This document shows, one piece after another, positions 1-6,399 of a DNA stretch of 7,743 bases (positions are counted from its first letter, which is position 1; every line of letters begins with the position of its first letter). Both the position numbers and the translations under genes were made by a program. Below the pieces are notes generated by a model. It was given only the letters and a program-made list of their open reading frames with translations. It did not search any database and was not told the DNA's origin. This DNA comes from Nitrosomonadales bacterium (GTDB lineage: Bacteria > Pseudomonadota > Gammaproteobacteria > Burkholderiales > Gallionellaceae). Location: assembly GCA_003235435.1 (NCBI GenBank), contig QJWF01000022.1, forward strand, positions 1 through 7,743. The letters run 5' to 3'.

Positions 1-179
<179 letters not shown>

Positions 180-218
180 TCAAACAGCAGGCGTACGGAT
201 TTTTTCGCTGTTCGTTTT

Positions 219-247
219 ATTATAGGGTCCGGATTTCAATTCGGAAA
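219..247 (-). promoter_or_regulatory. Possible promoter for gmk
   Basis: The minus strand reads a perfect TATAAT (complement of 219-224) about 75 bases upstream of the gmk ATG. The matching -35 region is poor (TTTCCG or TTCCGA at the right distance), and there is no extended -10. The 142-base yicC-gmk spacer (144-285) also holds a 7-bp hairpin at 228-245 (TCCGGAT / ATTCGGA around a 4-base loop, one G-U pair when read as plus-strand RNA, a mismatch on minus) and AACAGC / GCTGTT arms at 183-188 and 207-212. Neither hairpin has the U-run of an intrinsic terminator in the yicC direction. A gmk promoter is plausible but rests mainly on the -10 box. Confidence 0.3.
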
Positions 248-285
248 CCGCGTATTCTGAATAATTGCCCGTATCGGGACAGGCT

Positions 286-1164
286 TTATTCGATGTTTTG
301 AATCTGCTCGCGCATCTGCTCGATCAGTATCTTCATTTCCATCGCGCTGCGGGATACTTCCGCGTCTACCGATTTCGAGCCCAGCGTGTTGGCTTCGCGG
401 TTCAGTTCCTGCATCAAAAAATCCAGCCGCTTGCCCACCGCGCCGCCAATATCGAGTATGCGTCGCATCTCTGACAGATGGCTGCCAAGTCTGGATAACT
501 CCTCGTCAACGTCGATCTTGCCCGCGAATAAGGTTATTTCCTGTCGGATGCGTTCTTCCAAAATTTCCTGAATCTGAGCATTCTGCAGCGCCTCGCACAG
601 ACGCGCACCGAGCTTTTGTTCATACGCAGCGATTGCGGCGGGCACATGGGGAATCACACTTTCTCGCAGCGATTCGATCTTTTCCAAGCGTTGCAGAAGA
701 AATGCCTTGAGCTTTTCTCCCTCGCGTGCCCTGGCTGAGGAGAGCTCCTGCAACGCTGTCTGCATCAGGCCAGACAGGCTGGATTGCAGTTCATCGGTTG
801 AGACACTGGCGGTTTCCAGTATGCCGTTCCAGTGCAACACATCGGACACCGTCAGCGATCTTGCACCGGGCAGCATGGTCTGCACCTCGGTGTTCCATGC
901 GGCCAGTTGTTGCAGAACGTCGCGATTCAGTGATGCTTTGCTTTGGACGGATCTCGCGACATAGTTGATACGGCACTCGACTTTGCCGCGCTGTAAACGA
1001 GACGTTATAGCTTCACGCAACATGTTTTCGAAACCGCGCAGCTCGTCTGCCATGCGCAACTGGATGTCCAGATAGCGATGATTGACGGAGCGCAGTTCCA
1101 GTGTCAAAGAGCAGCTTTCGAGCTCGGTGCTGGCAGTGGCATATCCTGTCATGCTCAGTATCAT
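286..1164 (-). CDS. yicC: YicC/YloC family endoribonuclease
   Basis: This 292-residue protein belongs to the YicC/YloC family; E. coli YicC is about 287 residues and has been described as an endoribonuclease acting on small RNA. It starts MILSMTGYA, matching the family N-terminus, so the ATG at 1164-1162 is preferred over an in-frame extension reaching 1284 that would overlap the divergent phosphatase gene. The YicC_N domain covers roughly residues 1-155, with the signature LELRSVNHRYLDI near 22-34. The C-terminal domain (formerly DUF1732) covers about 208-292 and shows DVDEELSRLGSHL, KRLDFLMQELNREANTLGSK and the closing MEMKILIEQMREQIQNIE pattern. No strong Shine-Dalgarno is visible. It lies upstream of gmk on the same strand. 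Family assignment is firm; the RNA target in this organism is unknown. Confidence 0.95.
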   Translation of the reverse strand: MILSMTGYATASTELESCSLTLELRSVNHRYLDIQLRMADELRGFENMLREAITSRLQRGKVECRINYVARSVQSKASLNRDVLQQLAAWNTEVQTMLPGARSLTVSDVLHWNGILETASVSTDELQSSLSGLMQTALQELSSARAREGEKLKAFLLQRLEKIESLRESVIPHVPAAIAAYEQKLGARLCEALQNAQIQEILEERIRQEITLFAGKIDVDEELSRLGSHLSEMRRILDIGGAVGKRLDFLMQELNREANTLGSKSVDAEVSRSAMEMKILIEQMREQIQNIE

Positions 1165-1254
1165 GTTAAAGGGCCTTTGAAAAAAAGCTGTGCTGGAGCG
1201 CCGCATTATATTACGATTGCACTCTATGAAATTAATGGAAGAAATCCGCGCATC
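1165..1254. promoter_or_regulatory. Divergent promoter region between yicC and the phosphatase gene
   Basis: These 90 bases separate two genes read in opposite directions, so both likely start transcription here. The minus strand has a perfect TATAAT (complement of 1205-1210) about 40 bases before the yicC ATG, with only a weak -35. The same AT-rich patch gives TATATT (1207-1212) on the plus strand towards the phosphatase, so the two -10 boxes overlap and may compete. A short palindrome, AAAGG-G-CCTTT (1168-1178), lies next to the yicC start codon. Assignment as a promoter region comes from gene orientation; the exact boxes are weak. Confidence 0.4.
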
Positions 1255-2049
1255 ATGAACTTCTCGATACACCAGGCAAGTCACATAGGCAACCGCAAAT
1301 TCAATCAGGATCGAGTCTCTTACGCATACAGCAACTACGCGCTGCTAATGGTGTTGGCAGACGGCATGGGGGGGCACTTGAAAGGAGAGTTGGCAGCGGG
1401 GGCGATCGTCGAAACATTTTCCGAAATCTTTGACCAGCAGGCGCAACATCCTATTGACGACCCGATGAAATTCCTCGGTGACACCATGAGGAACGCGCAC
1501 GAGCGCATCGTGGATTTTTCACACCAGATGGGCTTGGGCGGATTCCCGGGTTCGACATGTGTGGCTGCGTTGATACAGGATGACAAATTGTATTGGGGGT
1601 TCGCCGGTGACTCGCGTCTCTATTTGCTGCGCGATGGGAGAGTGTTGACCAGGACGTATGATCATTCGGTGGTATCACAGTGGCTGGAGTCCGGCGTGAT
1701 CAATGCTGCAGAAGCCCGCGTCCATCCGCATCGCAACCAGATAACCAATTGTCTGGGCGGCAGCGACGAAATTTATTACATGGAGCCTGGCGGACCGGTC
1801 GCACTGAAGTCCGGAGATGTCGTGCTGCTCGGCAGCGATGGTCTGTGGGCGCCTTTCACTGACCAGGAATTGGTTGAGTCTTTTGTTTCTCGTCCAGTGA
1901 CCGAAGTGCTGGATGGTCTTGTCGAACAGGCGCTGGAGCGCGAAAGCGGGCATTCGGACAATGTTACCGGACTGGCGATGCGATGGGGTCGCGACGAGAC
2001 TGCTCACGAGACCGTGAAGCCGGTTTCCCATATATTGAAAATTGCATAG
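1255..2049 (+). CDS. PP2C-family (Stp1-type) serine/threonine protein phosphatase
   Basis: A 264-residue metal-dependent PPM/PP2C phosphatase that would remove phosphate from Ser/Thr residues of cytoplasmic proteins, using two Mn/Mg ions. The bacterial motifs appear in order: GNRKFNQDR (12-20, metal/phosphate-site Asp19), LADGMGGH (34-41, Asp36 and Gly37), GSTCVAA (99-105), [13 protein letters not shown] (116-128), DHSV (136-139), GSDGLW (193-198, Asp195) and HSDNVT (233-238, Asp235). All expected metal-binding acidic residues are present, so it should be active. There is no signal peptide or membrane segment. The ATG at 1255 is chosen because homology begins at once ([17 protein letters not shown]); a GGAAG lies about 12 bases upstream, a loose ribosome site. 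An upstream in-frame extension to 1078 would run into yicC and has no homology. No partner kinase lies in the window; related betaproteobacteria often carry one nearby. Substrate unknown. Confidence 0.93.
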   Translation: MNFSIHQASHIGNRKFNQDRVSYAYSNYALLMVLADGMGGHLKGELAAGAIVETFSEIFDQQAQHPIDDPMKFLGDTMRNAHERIVDFSHQMGLGGFPGSTCVAALIQDDKLYWGFAGDSRLYLLRDGRVLTRTYDHSVVSQWLESGVINAAEARVHPHRNQITNCLGGSDEIYYMEPGGPVALKSGDVVLLGSDGLWAPFTDQELVESFVSRPVTEVLDGLVEQALERESGHSDNVTGLAMRWGRDETAHETVKPVSHILKIA

Positions 2050-2062
2050 TATTATTAATAAT
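2035..2062 (+). promoter_or_regulatory. Candidate sigma-70 promoter for rph
   Basis: TTGAAA (2035-2040, 5 of 6 to the -35 consensus) and AATAAT (2057-2062, 5 of 6 to the -10 consensus) are 16 bases apart. They would start RNA near 2069, about 30 bases before the rph ATG. The -35 overlaps the last codons of the phosphatase gene. The -10 is part of an exact 12-base AT palindrome, ATTATTAATAAT (2051-2062), just after the phosphatase stop. rph and rdgB could therefore be transcribed apart from the phosphatase. This is sequence matching only. Confidence 0.42.
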
Positions 2063-2101
2063 CCTTCCAAGCCTCAACCTTCATTCTCCAGGATTTCAAT
2101 C

Positions 2102-2821
2102 ATGCGTTACGGTAAAAGATTACCCAACCAGTTGCGCGATATACGAATCACCCGAAACTATATTAGACATGCCGAAGGTTCAGTGCAGATCGAGTGCGGC
2201 GACACCAGGGTTATCTGCACAGCCAGCGTCGAGGAGCGTGTACCCGCGCATAAAAAGGGCAGCGGGGAGGGCTGGGTCACCGCGGAATACGGCATGTTGC
2301 CGCGCTCCACCGGCGAGCGCATGAGCCGCGAAGCTTCCAAGGGCAAGCAATCCGGACGCACCCAGGAAATCCAGAGGCTGATCGGGCGCAGCCTTCGCGC
2401 GGTGGTCGATCTGAAAAAACTGGGAGAGCGCACCATCCAGATCGATTGCGACGTGATCCAAGCCGACGGCGGCACTCGCACCGCCAGCATCACCGGCGCG
2501 TTTGTCGCGCTTTACGATGCGGTCCGTGAATTGCTCAGCCGTGGAATGATCACTGAATCCCCGCTCAAGGATTATGTCGCCGCGATCTCGGTCGGGATCC
2601 ACAAGGACACCCCTTTGCTGGATCTGGATTACCTTGAGGATTCCGAGTGCGATACCGACATGAATGTAGTGATGCTGGGCAGCGGACATTTTGTCGAAGT
2701 GCAGGGCACTGCGGAAGGGCATCCTTTCAGCCGCGAGGAGATGGATATCCTATTGGAACTGGCGAAAGGCGGGATTGCGGAATTGATCGCAATGCAACGG
2801 GAAGCGCTGGAGGCAGATTAA
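2102..2821 (+). CDS. rph: Ribonuclease PH
   Basis: RNase PH is a phosphate-dependent 3'-to-5' exoribonuclease that trims tRNA 3' ends and releases nucleoside diphosphates; it works as a hexamer of a single-domain subunit. The 239-residue product has the usual length. It begins [20 protein letters not shown] and shows [17 protein letters not shown] (57-73), the phosphate-binding Arg86 in [12 protein letters not shown] (81-92), GGTRTAS (123-129, the second phosphate site around Gly124-Arg126), and the catalytic acidic cluster [19 protein letters not shown] (173-191) with Asp180 and Asp186. The ATG at 2102 has an AGGA 8 bases upstream (2090-2093), so an in-frame extension back to 2042 is rejected. 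Unlike the frameshifted rph of E. coli K-12, this copy is intact. rdgB follows 58 bases later on the same strand, a common arrangement. Confidence 0.97.
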   Translation: MRYGKRLPNQLRDIRITRNYIRHAEGSVQIECGDTRVICTASVEERVPAHKKGSGEGWVTAEYGMLPRSTGERMSREASKGKQSGRTQEIQRLIGRSLRAVVDLKKLGERTIQIDCDVIQADGGTRTASITGAFVALYDAVRELLSRGMITESPLKDYVAAISVGIHKDTPLLDLDYLEDSECDTDMNVVMLGSGHFVEVQGTAEGHPFSREEMDILLELAKGGIAELIAMQREALEAD

Positions 2822-2831
2822 ATTACAATTC

Positions 2832-2849
2832 TCCTCCTGGTTTGGAGGA
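2832..2849 (+). repeat. Small inverted repeat in the rph-rdgB spacer
   Basis: TCCTCC (2832-2837) and GGAGGA (2844-2849) are perfect 6-base complements around a 6-base loop, starting 10 bases after the rph stop. No U-run follows, so it is a poor terminator. The right arm is a near-ideal anti-16S sequence but lies 30 bases before the rdgB ATG, too far to be its ribosome site. It could protect the rph 3' end, act as a standby ribosome site, or be chance. Confidence 0.4.
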
Positions 2850-2879
2850 AAGGGATAGCGGGAAAAGGGTAGCTTGACC

Positions 2880-3476
2880 ATGAAAAAAATCGTCATTGCT
2901 TCCGGCAATCCCGGGAAGCAGAGCGAATTCCAGTTCTTGTTGCAGCCGTTCGGAATAGAAGTGCTGACCCAATCGCAACTCGGTATTGGGGAGGCGGAAG
3001 AGCCACACTCCACTTTCATCGAAAACGCTCTTGCCAAGGCGCACCATGTCAACCGGCTGAGCGGTCTGCCCGCGCTGGCTGACGATTCGGGTATCTGCGT
3101 CACCGCGCTGGGCGGCGCACCCGGCGTGCTATCCGCGCGCTATGCCGGAGATAACCCCAGATCGGATGAACGCAACAACGAAAGGCTGTTGCAAGTGATG
3201 TCAGGCGTGACCGACCGCCGCGCACATTACTATTGCGTTCTGGTGCTGCTTCATCATGCCGGCGACCCGCAACCGCTGATCGCGGAAGGCGAATGGCACG
3301 GCGAAATCGCCCTGCAACCCGCCGGCAACGGCGGTTTTGGGTATGACCCGCTGTTTTGGCTGCCGCAGCTCGGCAAGACCAGTGCTCAACTGGAGCGCGA
3401 ACAGAAACATGAGATCAGTCATCGCGGCATGGCTTTGAAGGTGTTGCTGGAAAAAATGAAAATGATGCAGGAGTAA
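2880..3476 (+). CDS. rdgB: RdgB/HAM1 family dITP/XTP pyrophosphatase
   Basis: This enzyme hydrolyses non-canonical purine triphosphates (dITP, ITP, XTP) to monophosphate and pyrophosphate, keeping deaminated bases out of DNA and RNA. The product has 198 residues; E. coli RdgB has 197. The family motifs are in place: IASGNPGK (6-13, substrate loop), FIENALAKA (46-54, with metal-binding acidic residues nearby), LADDSGICV (66-74, Asp68-Asp69), GAPGVLSARYAG (79-90), GGFGYDPLF (151-159) and SHRGMAL (180-186). The ATG at 2880 is preferred to a TTG at 2874: AAAAGGG (2863-2869) is 10 bases from the ATG but only 4 from the TTG, and the family starts at K-K-I-V-I-A. It probably shares a transcript with rph. 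In many betaproteobacteria hemW follows directly; here a reversed gene intervenes. Confidence 0.97.
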   Translation: MKKIVIASGNPGKQSEFQFLLQPFGIEVLTQSQLGIGEAEEPHSTFIENALAKAHHVNRLSGLPALADDSGICVTALGGAPGVLSARYAGDNPRSDERNNERLLQVMSGVTDRRAHYYCVLVLLHHAGDPQPLIAEGEWHGEIALQPAGNGGFGYDPLFWLPQLGKTSAQLEREQKHEISHRGMALKVLLEKMKMMQE

Positions 3477-3508
3477 GGCACAAATGGGGCGGATGTCGCT
3501 GCCGCTTG

Positions 3509-4468
3509 TTAATTCTCCGACTTCACATTGTTTCCGCCATCGTCCCTGGCAGATTGCAGGGCATCTTCGGCACGATCGAACAGGCTTACCAATGTATCGT
3601 CTGCGCGCGCCTGGCTGACACCTATTGACACTGTGATTGAGGGCAAGGCATCCCCGTTGGGCAGCACCACCGGAGAACGGCTGATATTCATCTTCAGCCT
3701 TTCCGCTGCAGCGCAAGCATCATGAAGGGATGTATTTGGCAGAAAGATCGCGAATTTCTCGCCGCTGTGACGTCCCGCCTGGTCGTCCGGGCGCAGACAG
3801 GAAAGTGCCGTGTAAGCGATGTCTCGCAGCGCCTGATCACCCCCAAGTTGACCGTGATTCATGGAAAATTCCTTCAGATGATCCATCTCCAGCAGCAACA
3901 GGCAGCTAGGTTTGTTACCAACGATGCCGCGGCGAAGATGGCGCTCGAATTTTTCCTTTGTCCAGCGCTGATTGTAAAGGCCGGTCAACTCGTCAACCAT
4001 CGAATTCCCTGAATATCCTTGCTGGTGTTCAAGGCTTTCCGCCGCAATCTCGTTGGTATTGCGTATGCGCCTGGTCAATATGTTCAGCATGTTGTGAGCG
4101 GCAGCATGGGAGCTGTTGATCAGCTCCCACATTGCGGCATGGTCGATGGCAAGCAGCCTGCAGTCTGTGGCGGCCAGAACATACGCAGATACAGGCTCGC
4201 TTCCCAGCATGGACATTTCGCCGACACATTCACCCTCGCCCAGAATCGCGATCGGCTCGTCAGAGGATTCCTGGGTTTGGATGCGCAGTCGGCCTGAAAG
4301 TATTATGTAGATCGTATTGTTGGGCTGGTTCGGAACAAGCAGGACCTGTCCGGCGGGCAGGGTATGCAATCTGGATTCGCTTAGTTGTCCAGCAAGCAAC
4401 TGATTGGGTATCCCGAGGAACAAGGGCGCTGATTCCAGAACTTTGAGTATCTCGGGGGAAAGAATCAT
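3509..4468 (-). CDS. cNMP-binding-fold domain fused to a degenerate GGDEF domain; likely c-di-GMP sensor rather than synthase
   Basis: A 319-residue two-domain cytoplasmic protein with no membrane segment. Residues about 10-130 form a cyclic-nucleotide-binding (Crp-type) beta roll: NNTIYIILSGRLRI (50-63), ILGEGECVGEMSMLG (75-89). The phosphate-cassette Gly83-Glu84 is present, but the arginine that normally holds the cyclic phosphate is Val93 (EPVSAYV), so classical cAMP binding is doubtful. Residues about 157-315 are GGDEF: DELTGLYN (159-166) is normal. The first metal Asp is Glu194 (LLLEMDHLK), the substrate Asn-Asp pair is Ser202-Met203, the later His is Gln, and the signature is SGEKF (235-239) instead of GG[DE]EF, with Lys replacing the key Glu. 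However RPDD (226-229) sits exactly five residues before it, the spacing of the c-di-GMP inhibitory site RxxD. Loss of synthesis is inferred; c-di-GMP binding is likely but unproven. ATG at 4468 has AAAAGG (complement of 4477-4482) 8 bases upstream. It converges on rdgB and diverges from hemW. Confidence 0.9.
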   Translation of the reverse strand: MILSPEILKVLESAPLFLGIPNQLLAGQLSESRLHTLPAGQVLLVPNQPNNTIYIILSGRLRIQTQESSDEPIAILGEGECVGEMSMLGSEPVSAYVLAATDCRLLAIDHAAMWELINSSHAAAHNMLNILTRRIRNTNEIAAESLEHQQGYSGNSMVDELTGLYNQRWTKEKFERHLRRGIVGNKPSCLLLLEMDHLKEFSMNHGQLGGDQALRDIAYTALSCLRPDDQAGRHSGEKFAIFLPNTSLHDACAAAERLKMNISRSPVVLPNGDALPSITVSIGVSQARADDTLVSLFDRAEDALQSARDDGGNNVKSEN

Positions 4469-4652
4469 GTTGTCAGCCTTTTGTAGTTAATCCGTATAAA
4501 GTGCTAGCGAATCATATGTGCGGTAAACTTTGCCATCTAGTATTGTAAGTCAACAATCATCGGGCTGGACACTTGTTTCCACGGGAATTGACAATCAGCC
4601 GGCCGGCTCCGTTTGCGGAACCGCACCCCGAAACTCCCTTCATACTACTATC
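4469..4652. promoter_or_regulatory. Divergent spacer between the cNMP-GGDEF gene and hemW
   Basis: These 184 bases separate two oppositely oriented genes and should hold both promoters. A perfect -35 hexamer TTGACA lies at 4588-4593 on the plus strand, but no convincing -10 follows at 16-18 bases; a GC-rich palindrome occupies that space. An imperfect direct repeat is present: 4553-4568 and 4591-4606 both begin ACAATCA and match at 13 of 16 positions, 38 bases apart. No promoter with both boxes was found for either gene. An open reading frame in phase with hemW covers 4530-4652 but looks noncoding. Confidence 0.35.
4597..4625. repeat. Two adjacent palindromes upstream of hemW
   Basis: AGCCGGCCGGCT (4597-4608) is an exact 12-base palindrome. 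TGCGG-AA-CCGCA (4614-4625) is a second inverted repeat, its centre 17 bases further on. Both lie just downstream of the TTGACA at 4588-4593 and 28-56 bases upstream of the hemW ATG. They could be a repressor operator or hairpins in a leader RNA. GC-rich palindromes also occur by chance, so function is uncertain. Confidence 0.4.
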
Positions 4653-5852
4653 ATGACCAGCCATACCCTGCATTTCCCGGGCCTTGAATCTCAAAAAGTG
4701 GCTCTTCGGGCATTGCCGCCTCTGTCGTTGTACATCCACATCCCGTGGTGCGTGCGCAAATGCCCATATTGCGATTTTAATTCGCACGAGGCACGCGGTT
4801 TCTATTCCGAGCGGGAATACGTATCTGCGTTGATCCGCGATCTTGAACTGGCTTTGCCGCTGATCTGGGGGCGCACGGTATTCACGGTTTTTTTCGGCGG
4901 CGGAACACCCAGTATTTTCAGCGGCGAGAGCATAGAGGAAATCATGCGCAACGTGCGCATGCTTCTGCCGCTTGATATCAATGCCGAGATCACGTTGGAA
5001 GCGAATCCCGGTACGGTCGAGGCGGCCCGTTTCTCGGCCTATCGCGAGGCGGGAGTGAATCGATTGTCGCTGGGAATCCAGAGTTTCAATGACGCTCATC
5101 TGCGGCTACTGGGACGCATACACACGGAATCCGAAGCCAGACGAGCAATCGAAATCGCGCAACAGCATTTCGAGAATATCAATCTCGATCTTATGTACGC
5201 GCTTCCAAAGCAGACTTTGGTAGAGGCGTTGCAGGATGTTCGAAGCGCATTGGCTTATTCGCCGCAGCATCTGTCCTGTTATCACCTGACGCTGGAGCCG
5301 AACACGCTGTTCCACCGCAACCCACCGGTGCTGCCTGATGACGAAACCAGTAGCGACATGCAGAAGCGCGTAGAAGAGATTCTTGAGGAACAAGCATATC
5401 AGCATTACGAAACATCCGCTTTTGCCAAGCCCAAACGGCGCGCCCGACACAACCTCAATTACTGGATGTTCGGCGACTATCTGGGCATAGGTGCTGGCGC
5501 GCACAGCAAGCTGAGTTTTCCCGACAAGATTGTGCGCCAGGTGCGCTACAGGCACCCCAAGGCATATATGCAGCAAGTAGCGCGGGCCGCGCCGATACAG
5601 TTTGAAAATCAGGTACTCCCCGGAGAACTTCCATTCGAGTTCATGATGAACGCGCTGCGTCTTAATGACGGTTTCGACAGCGTGTTGTTTCAGGAACGCA
5701 CCAGTTTGTCGCTGCTAACGATCCAGAACGAACTGGCCGCGGCAGAGAAGAAGGGGTTGTTGTCCATGACACATAAGCGCATCACTCCGACCACGGTGGG
5801 GCGGCGCTTTTTGAACGATTTGCTTGAGATGTTCCTCAAAAATACGGGTTAA
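4653..5852 (+). CDS. hemW: Radical SAM family heme chaperone HemW
   Basis: HemW binds heme and helps deliver it to target proteins; it was long annotated as an oxygen-independent coproporphyrinogen oxidase (HemN-like) but lacks that activity in tested cases. The 399-residue product has the radical SAM cluster motif IPWCVRKCPYCDF (Cys33, Cys37, Cys40, CX3CX2C) with Phe42 where true HemN has a fourth cysteine. Further motifs are FFGGGTPS (80-87), EANPGT (116-121), LSLGIQSF (138-145), NLDLMYALP (167-175), and RHNLNYWMFGDYLGIGAGAHS (255-275), which contains the HNxxYW heme-binding motif (256-261). A HemN_C domain follows (about 330-399). The start is the least sure point: no Shine-Dalgarno precedes the ATG at 4653, and family homology begins about residue 22 (PPLSLYIHIPWC). 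No better start was found downstream, and an extension to 4530 would need TTG. Its 3' end is 20 bases from the convergent trmL. Confidence 0.95.
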   Translation: MTSHTLHFPGLESQKVALRALPPLSLYIHIPWCVRKCPYCDFNSHEARGFYSEREYVSALIRDLELALPLIWGRTVFTVFFGGGTPSIFSGESIEEIMRNVRMLLPLDINAEITLEANPGTVEAARFSAYREAGVNRLSLGIQSFNDAHLRLLGRIHTESEARRAIEIAQQHFENINLDLMYALPKQTLVEALQDVRSALAYSPQHLSCYHLTLEPNTLFHRNPPVLPDDETSSDMQKRVEEILEEQAYQHYETSAFAKPKRRARHNLNYWMFGDYLGIGAGAHSKLSFPDKIVRQVRYRHPKAYMQQVARAAPIQFENQVLPGELPFEFMMNALRLNDGFDSVLFQERTSLSLLTIQNELAAAEKKGLLSMTHKRITPTTVGRRFLNDLLEMFLKNTG

Positions 5853-5872
5853 GGGCGCCAGCTCCAGCAATG

Positions 5873-6340
5873 TTATGCTATCGCATGCGCGAATCCGCAT
5901 TGCCGCCACGCTTCGTATACGACAACTGCAACGGTGTTGGACAGATTCAGGCTGCGATTGTCCGGTAGCATCGGCAGGCGCAGACATTGGCTGGCATCAA
6001 ACTGGTCAAGCACTTCGTTAGGCAATCCGCGGCTTTCCGGACCGAACAGGAATGCATCACCTGGCCTGTATTGCATCTGGTGAAAAGTATGCGAGCCCTT
6101 CGTGGTGAGCGCGAACACGCGCGACGGGTCAAATGATTCCAGGCAGTGCTGCAACGTTTTGTGGACTAGCAGCGTTGCGAACTCGTGATAATCCAGGCCA
6201 GCGCGTACCAGCTGTTTGTCCTCCAGTGAAAATCCCAGCGGTTCGATCAGGTGCAACCGGCTTCCGGTGTTGGCGCACAGCCGGATGATGTTGCCGGTGT
6301 TCGGCGGTATTTCGGGTTGATAAAGGATTACGTGAAACAT
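5873..6340 (-). CDS. trmL: tRNA (cytidine(34)/5-carboxymethylaminomethyluridine(34)-2'-O)-methyltransferase TrmL
   Basis: TrmL methylates the 2'-hydroxyl of the wobble nucleotide 34 in tRNA-Leu isoacceptors, using S-adenosylmethionine. The 155-residue product (E. coli TrmL 157) is a minimal SPOUT methyltransferase that acts as a dimer through a C-terminal trefoil knot. Signature segments are MFHVILYQPEIPPNTGNIIR (1-20, with N14-T15-G16-N17 and Arg20), LFGPESRGLP (98-107) and LPMLPDNRSLNLSNTVAVVV (122-141), the knot that holds the cofactor. The ATG at 6340 is chosen because the family begins M-[FL]-x-V-x-L-[YF]-x-P-E-I-P; an in-frame extension of 18 residues to 6394 has no family match. The ribosome site is weak. 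It is divergent from the MshEN-domain gene and converges with hemW. In some relatives comF lies close by on the same strand, as here, with the MshEN gene between. Confidence 0.96.
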   Translation of the reverse strand: MFHVILYQPEIPPNTGNIIRLCANTGSRLHLIEPLGFSLEDKQLVRAGLDYHEFATLLVHKTLQHCLESFDPSRVFALTTKGSHTFHQMQYRPGDAFLFGPESRGLPNEVLDQFDASQCLRLPMLPDNRSLNLSNTVAVVVYEAWRQCGFAHAIA

Positions 6341-6362
6341 ATAAGTTCGCTTGTTCTTGCTA

Positions 6363-6399
6363 TTAGCCTGGAAAACGGCTAACTTTCGCACCATTAGCC
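6363..6399. repeat. Three TTAGCC elements in the trmL / MshEN-gene divergent spacer
   Basis: The 86-base spacer (6341-6426) contains TTAGCC at 6363-6368, its exact complement GGCTAA at 6377-6382 and a third direct TTAGCC at 6394-6399. The first two make a perfect inverted repeat with an 8-base gap; successive elements start 14 and 17 bases apart. In a divergent promoter this could be an operator, or the inverted pair could form a 6-bp hairpin in the trmL leader, about 22 bases before the ATG. No convincing -35/-10 pair was found on either strand. Confidence 0.4.

Noticed and set aside
1078..1254. 59-residue in-frame extension of the PP2C phosphatase
   Set aside because: It overlaps the start of yicC on the other strand. 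Phosphatase homology starts right at the ATG at 1255.
1165..1284. 40-residue in-frame extension of YicC
   Set aside because: It would overlap the phosphatase gene start. MILSMTGYA at 1164 is the family N-terminus.
2180..2722. Long minus-strand open frame (180 codons) opposite rph
   Set aside because: It lies fully opposite a certain gene, has no recognisable motifs and is explained by GC-rich codon structure on the complementary strand.
3489..3505. GCGG / CCGC hairpin followed by a T-rich stretch after rdgB
   Set aside because: Only a 4-bp stem with a 9-base loop, and the run after it (TTGTTAATT) is broken. Not enough to call a terminator.
3509..4468. Active diguanylate cyclase
   Set aside because: SGEKF, Glu194 and Ser202-Met203 depart from the residues needed for GTP and metal binding, so a reader role is favoured.
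4530..4652. 41-residue in-frame extension of HemW starting at a TTG
   Set aside because: No ribosome site, no resemblance to HemW N-termini, and it covers the divergent promoter region with its palindromes. The ATG at 4653 already leaves about 20 residues before the conserved core.
4557..5099. Minus-strand open frame (180 codons) opposite hemW and its promoter
   Set aside because: Shadow of hemW; composition rich in Arg, Gln and His without domain signals.
4653..5852. Oxygen-independent coproporphyrinogen III oxidase (HemN)
   Set aside because: Phe42 occupies the place of HemN's fourth cysteine, and the HNxxYW motif is present, both marking HemW.
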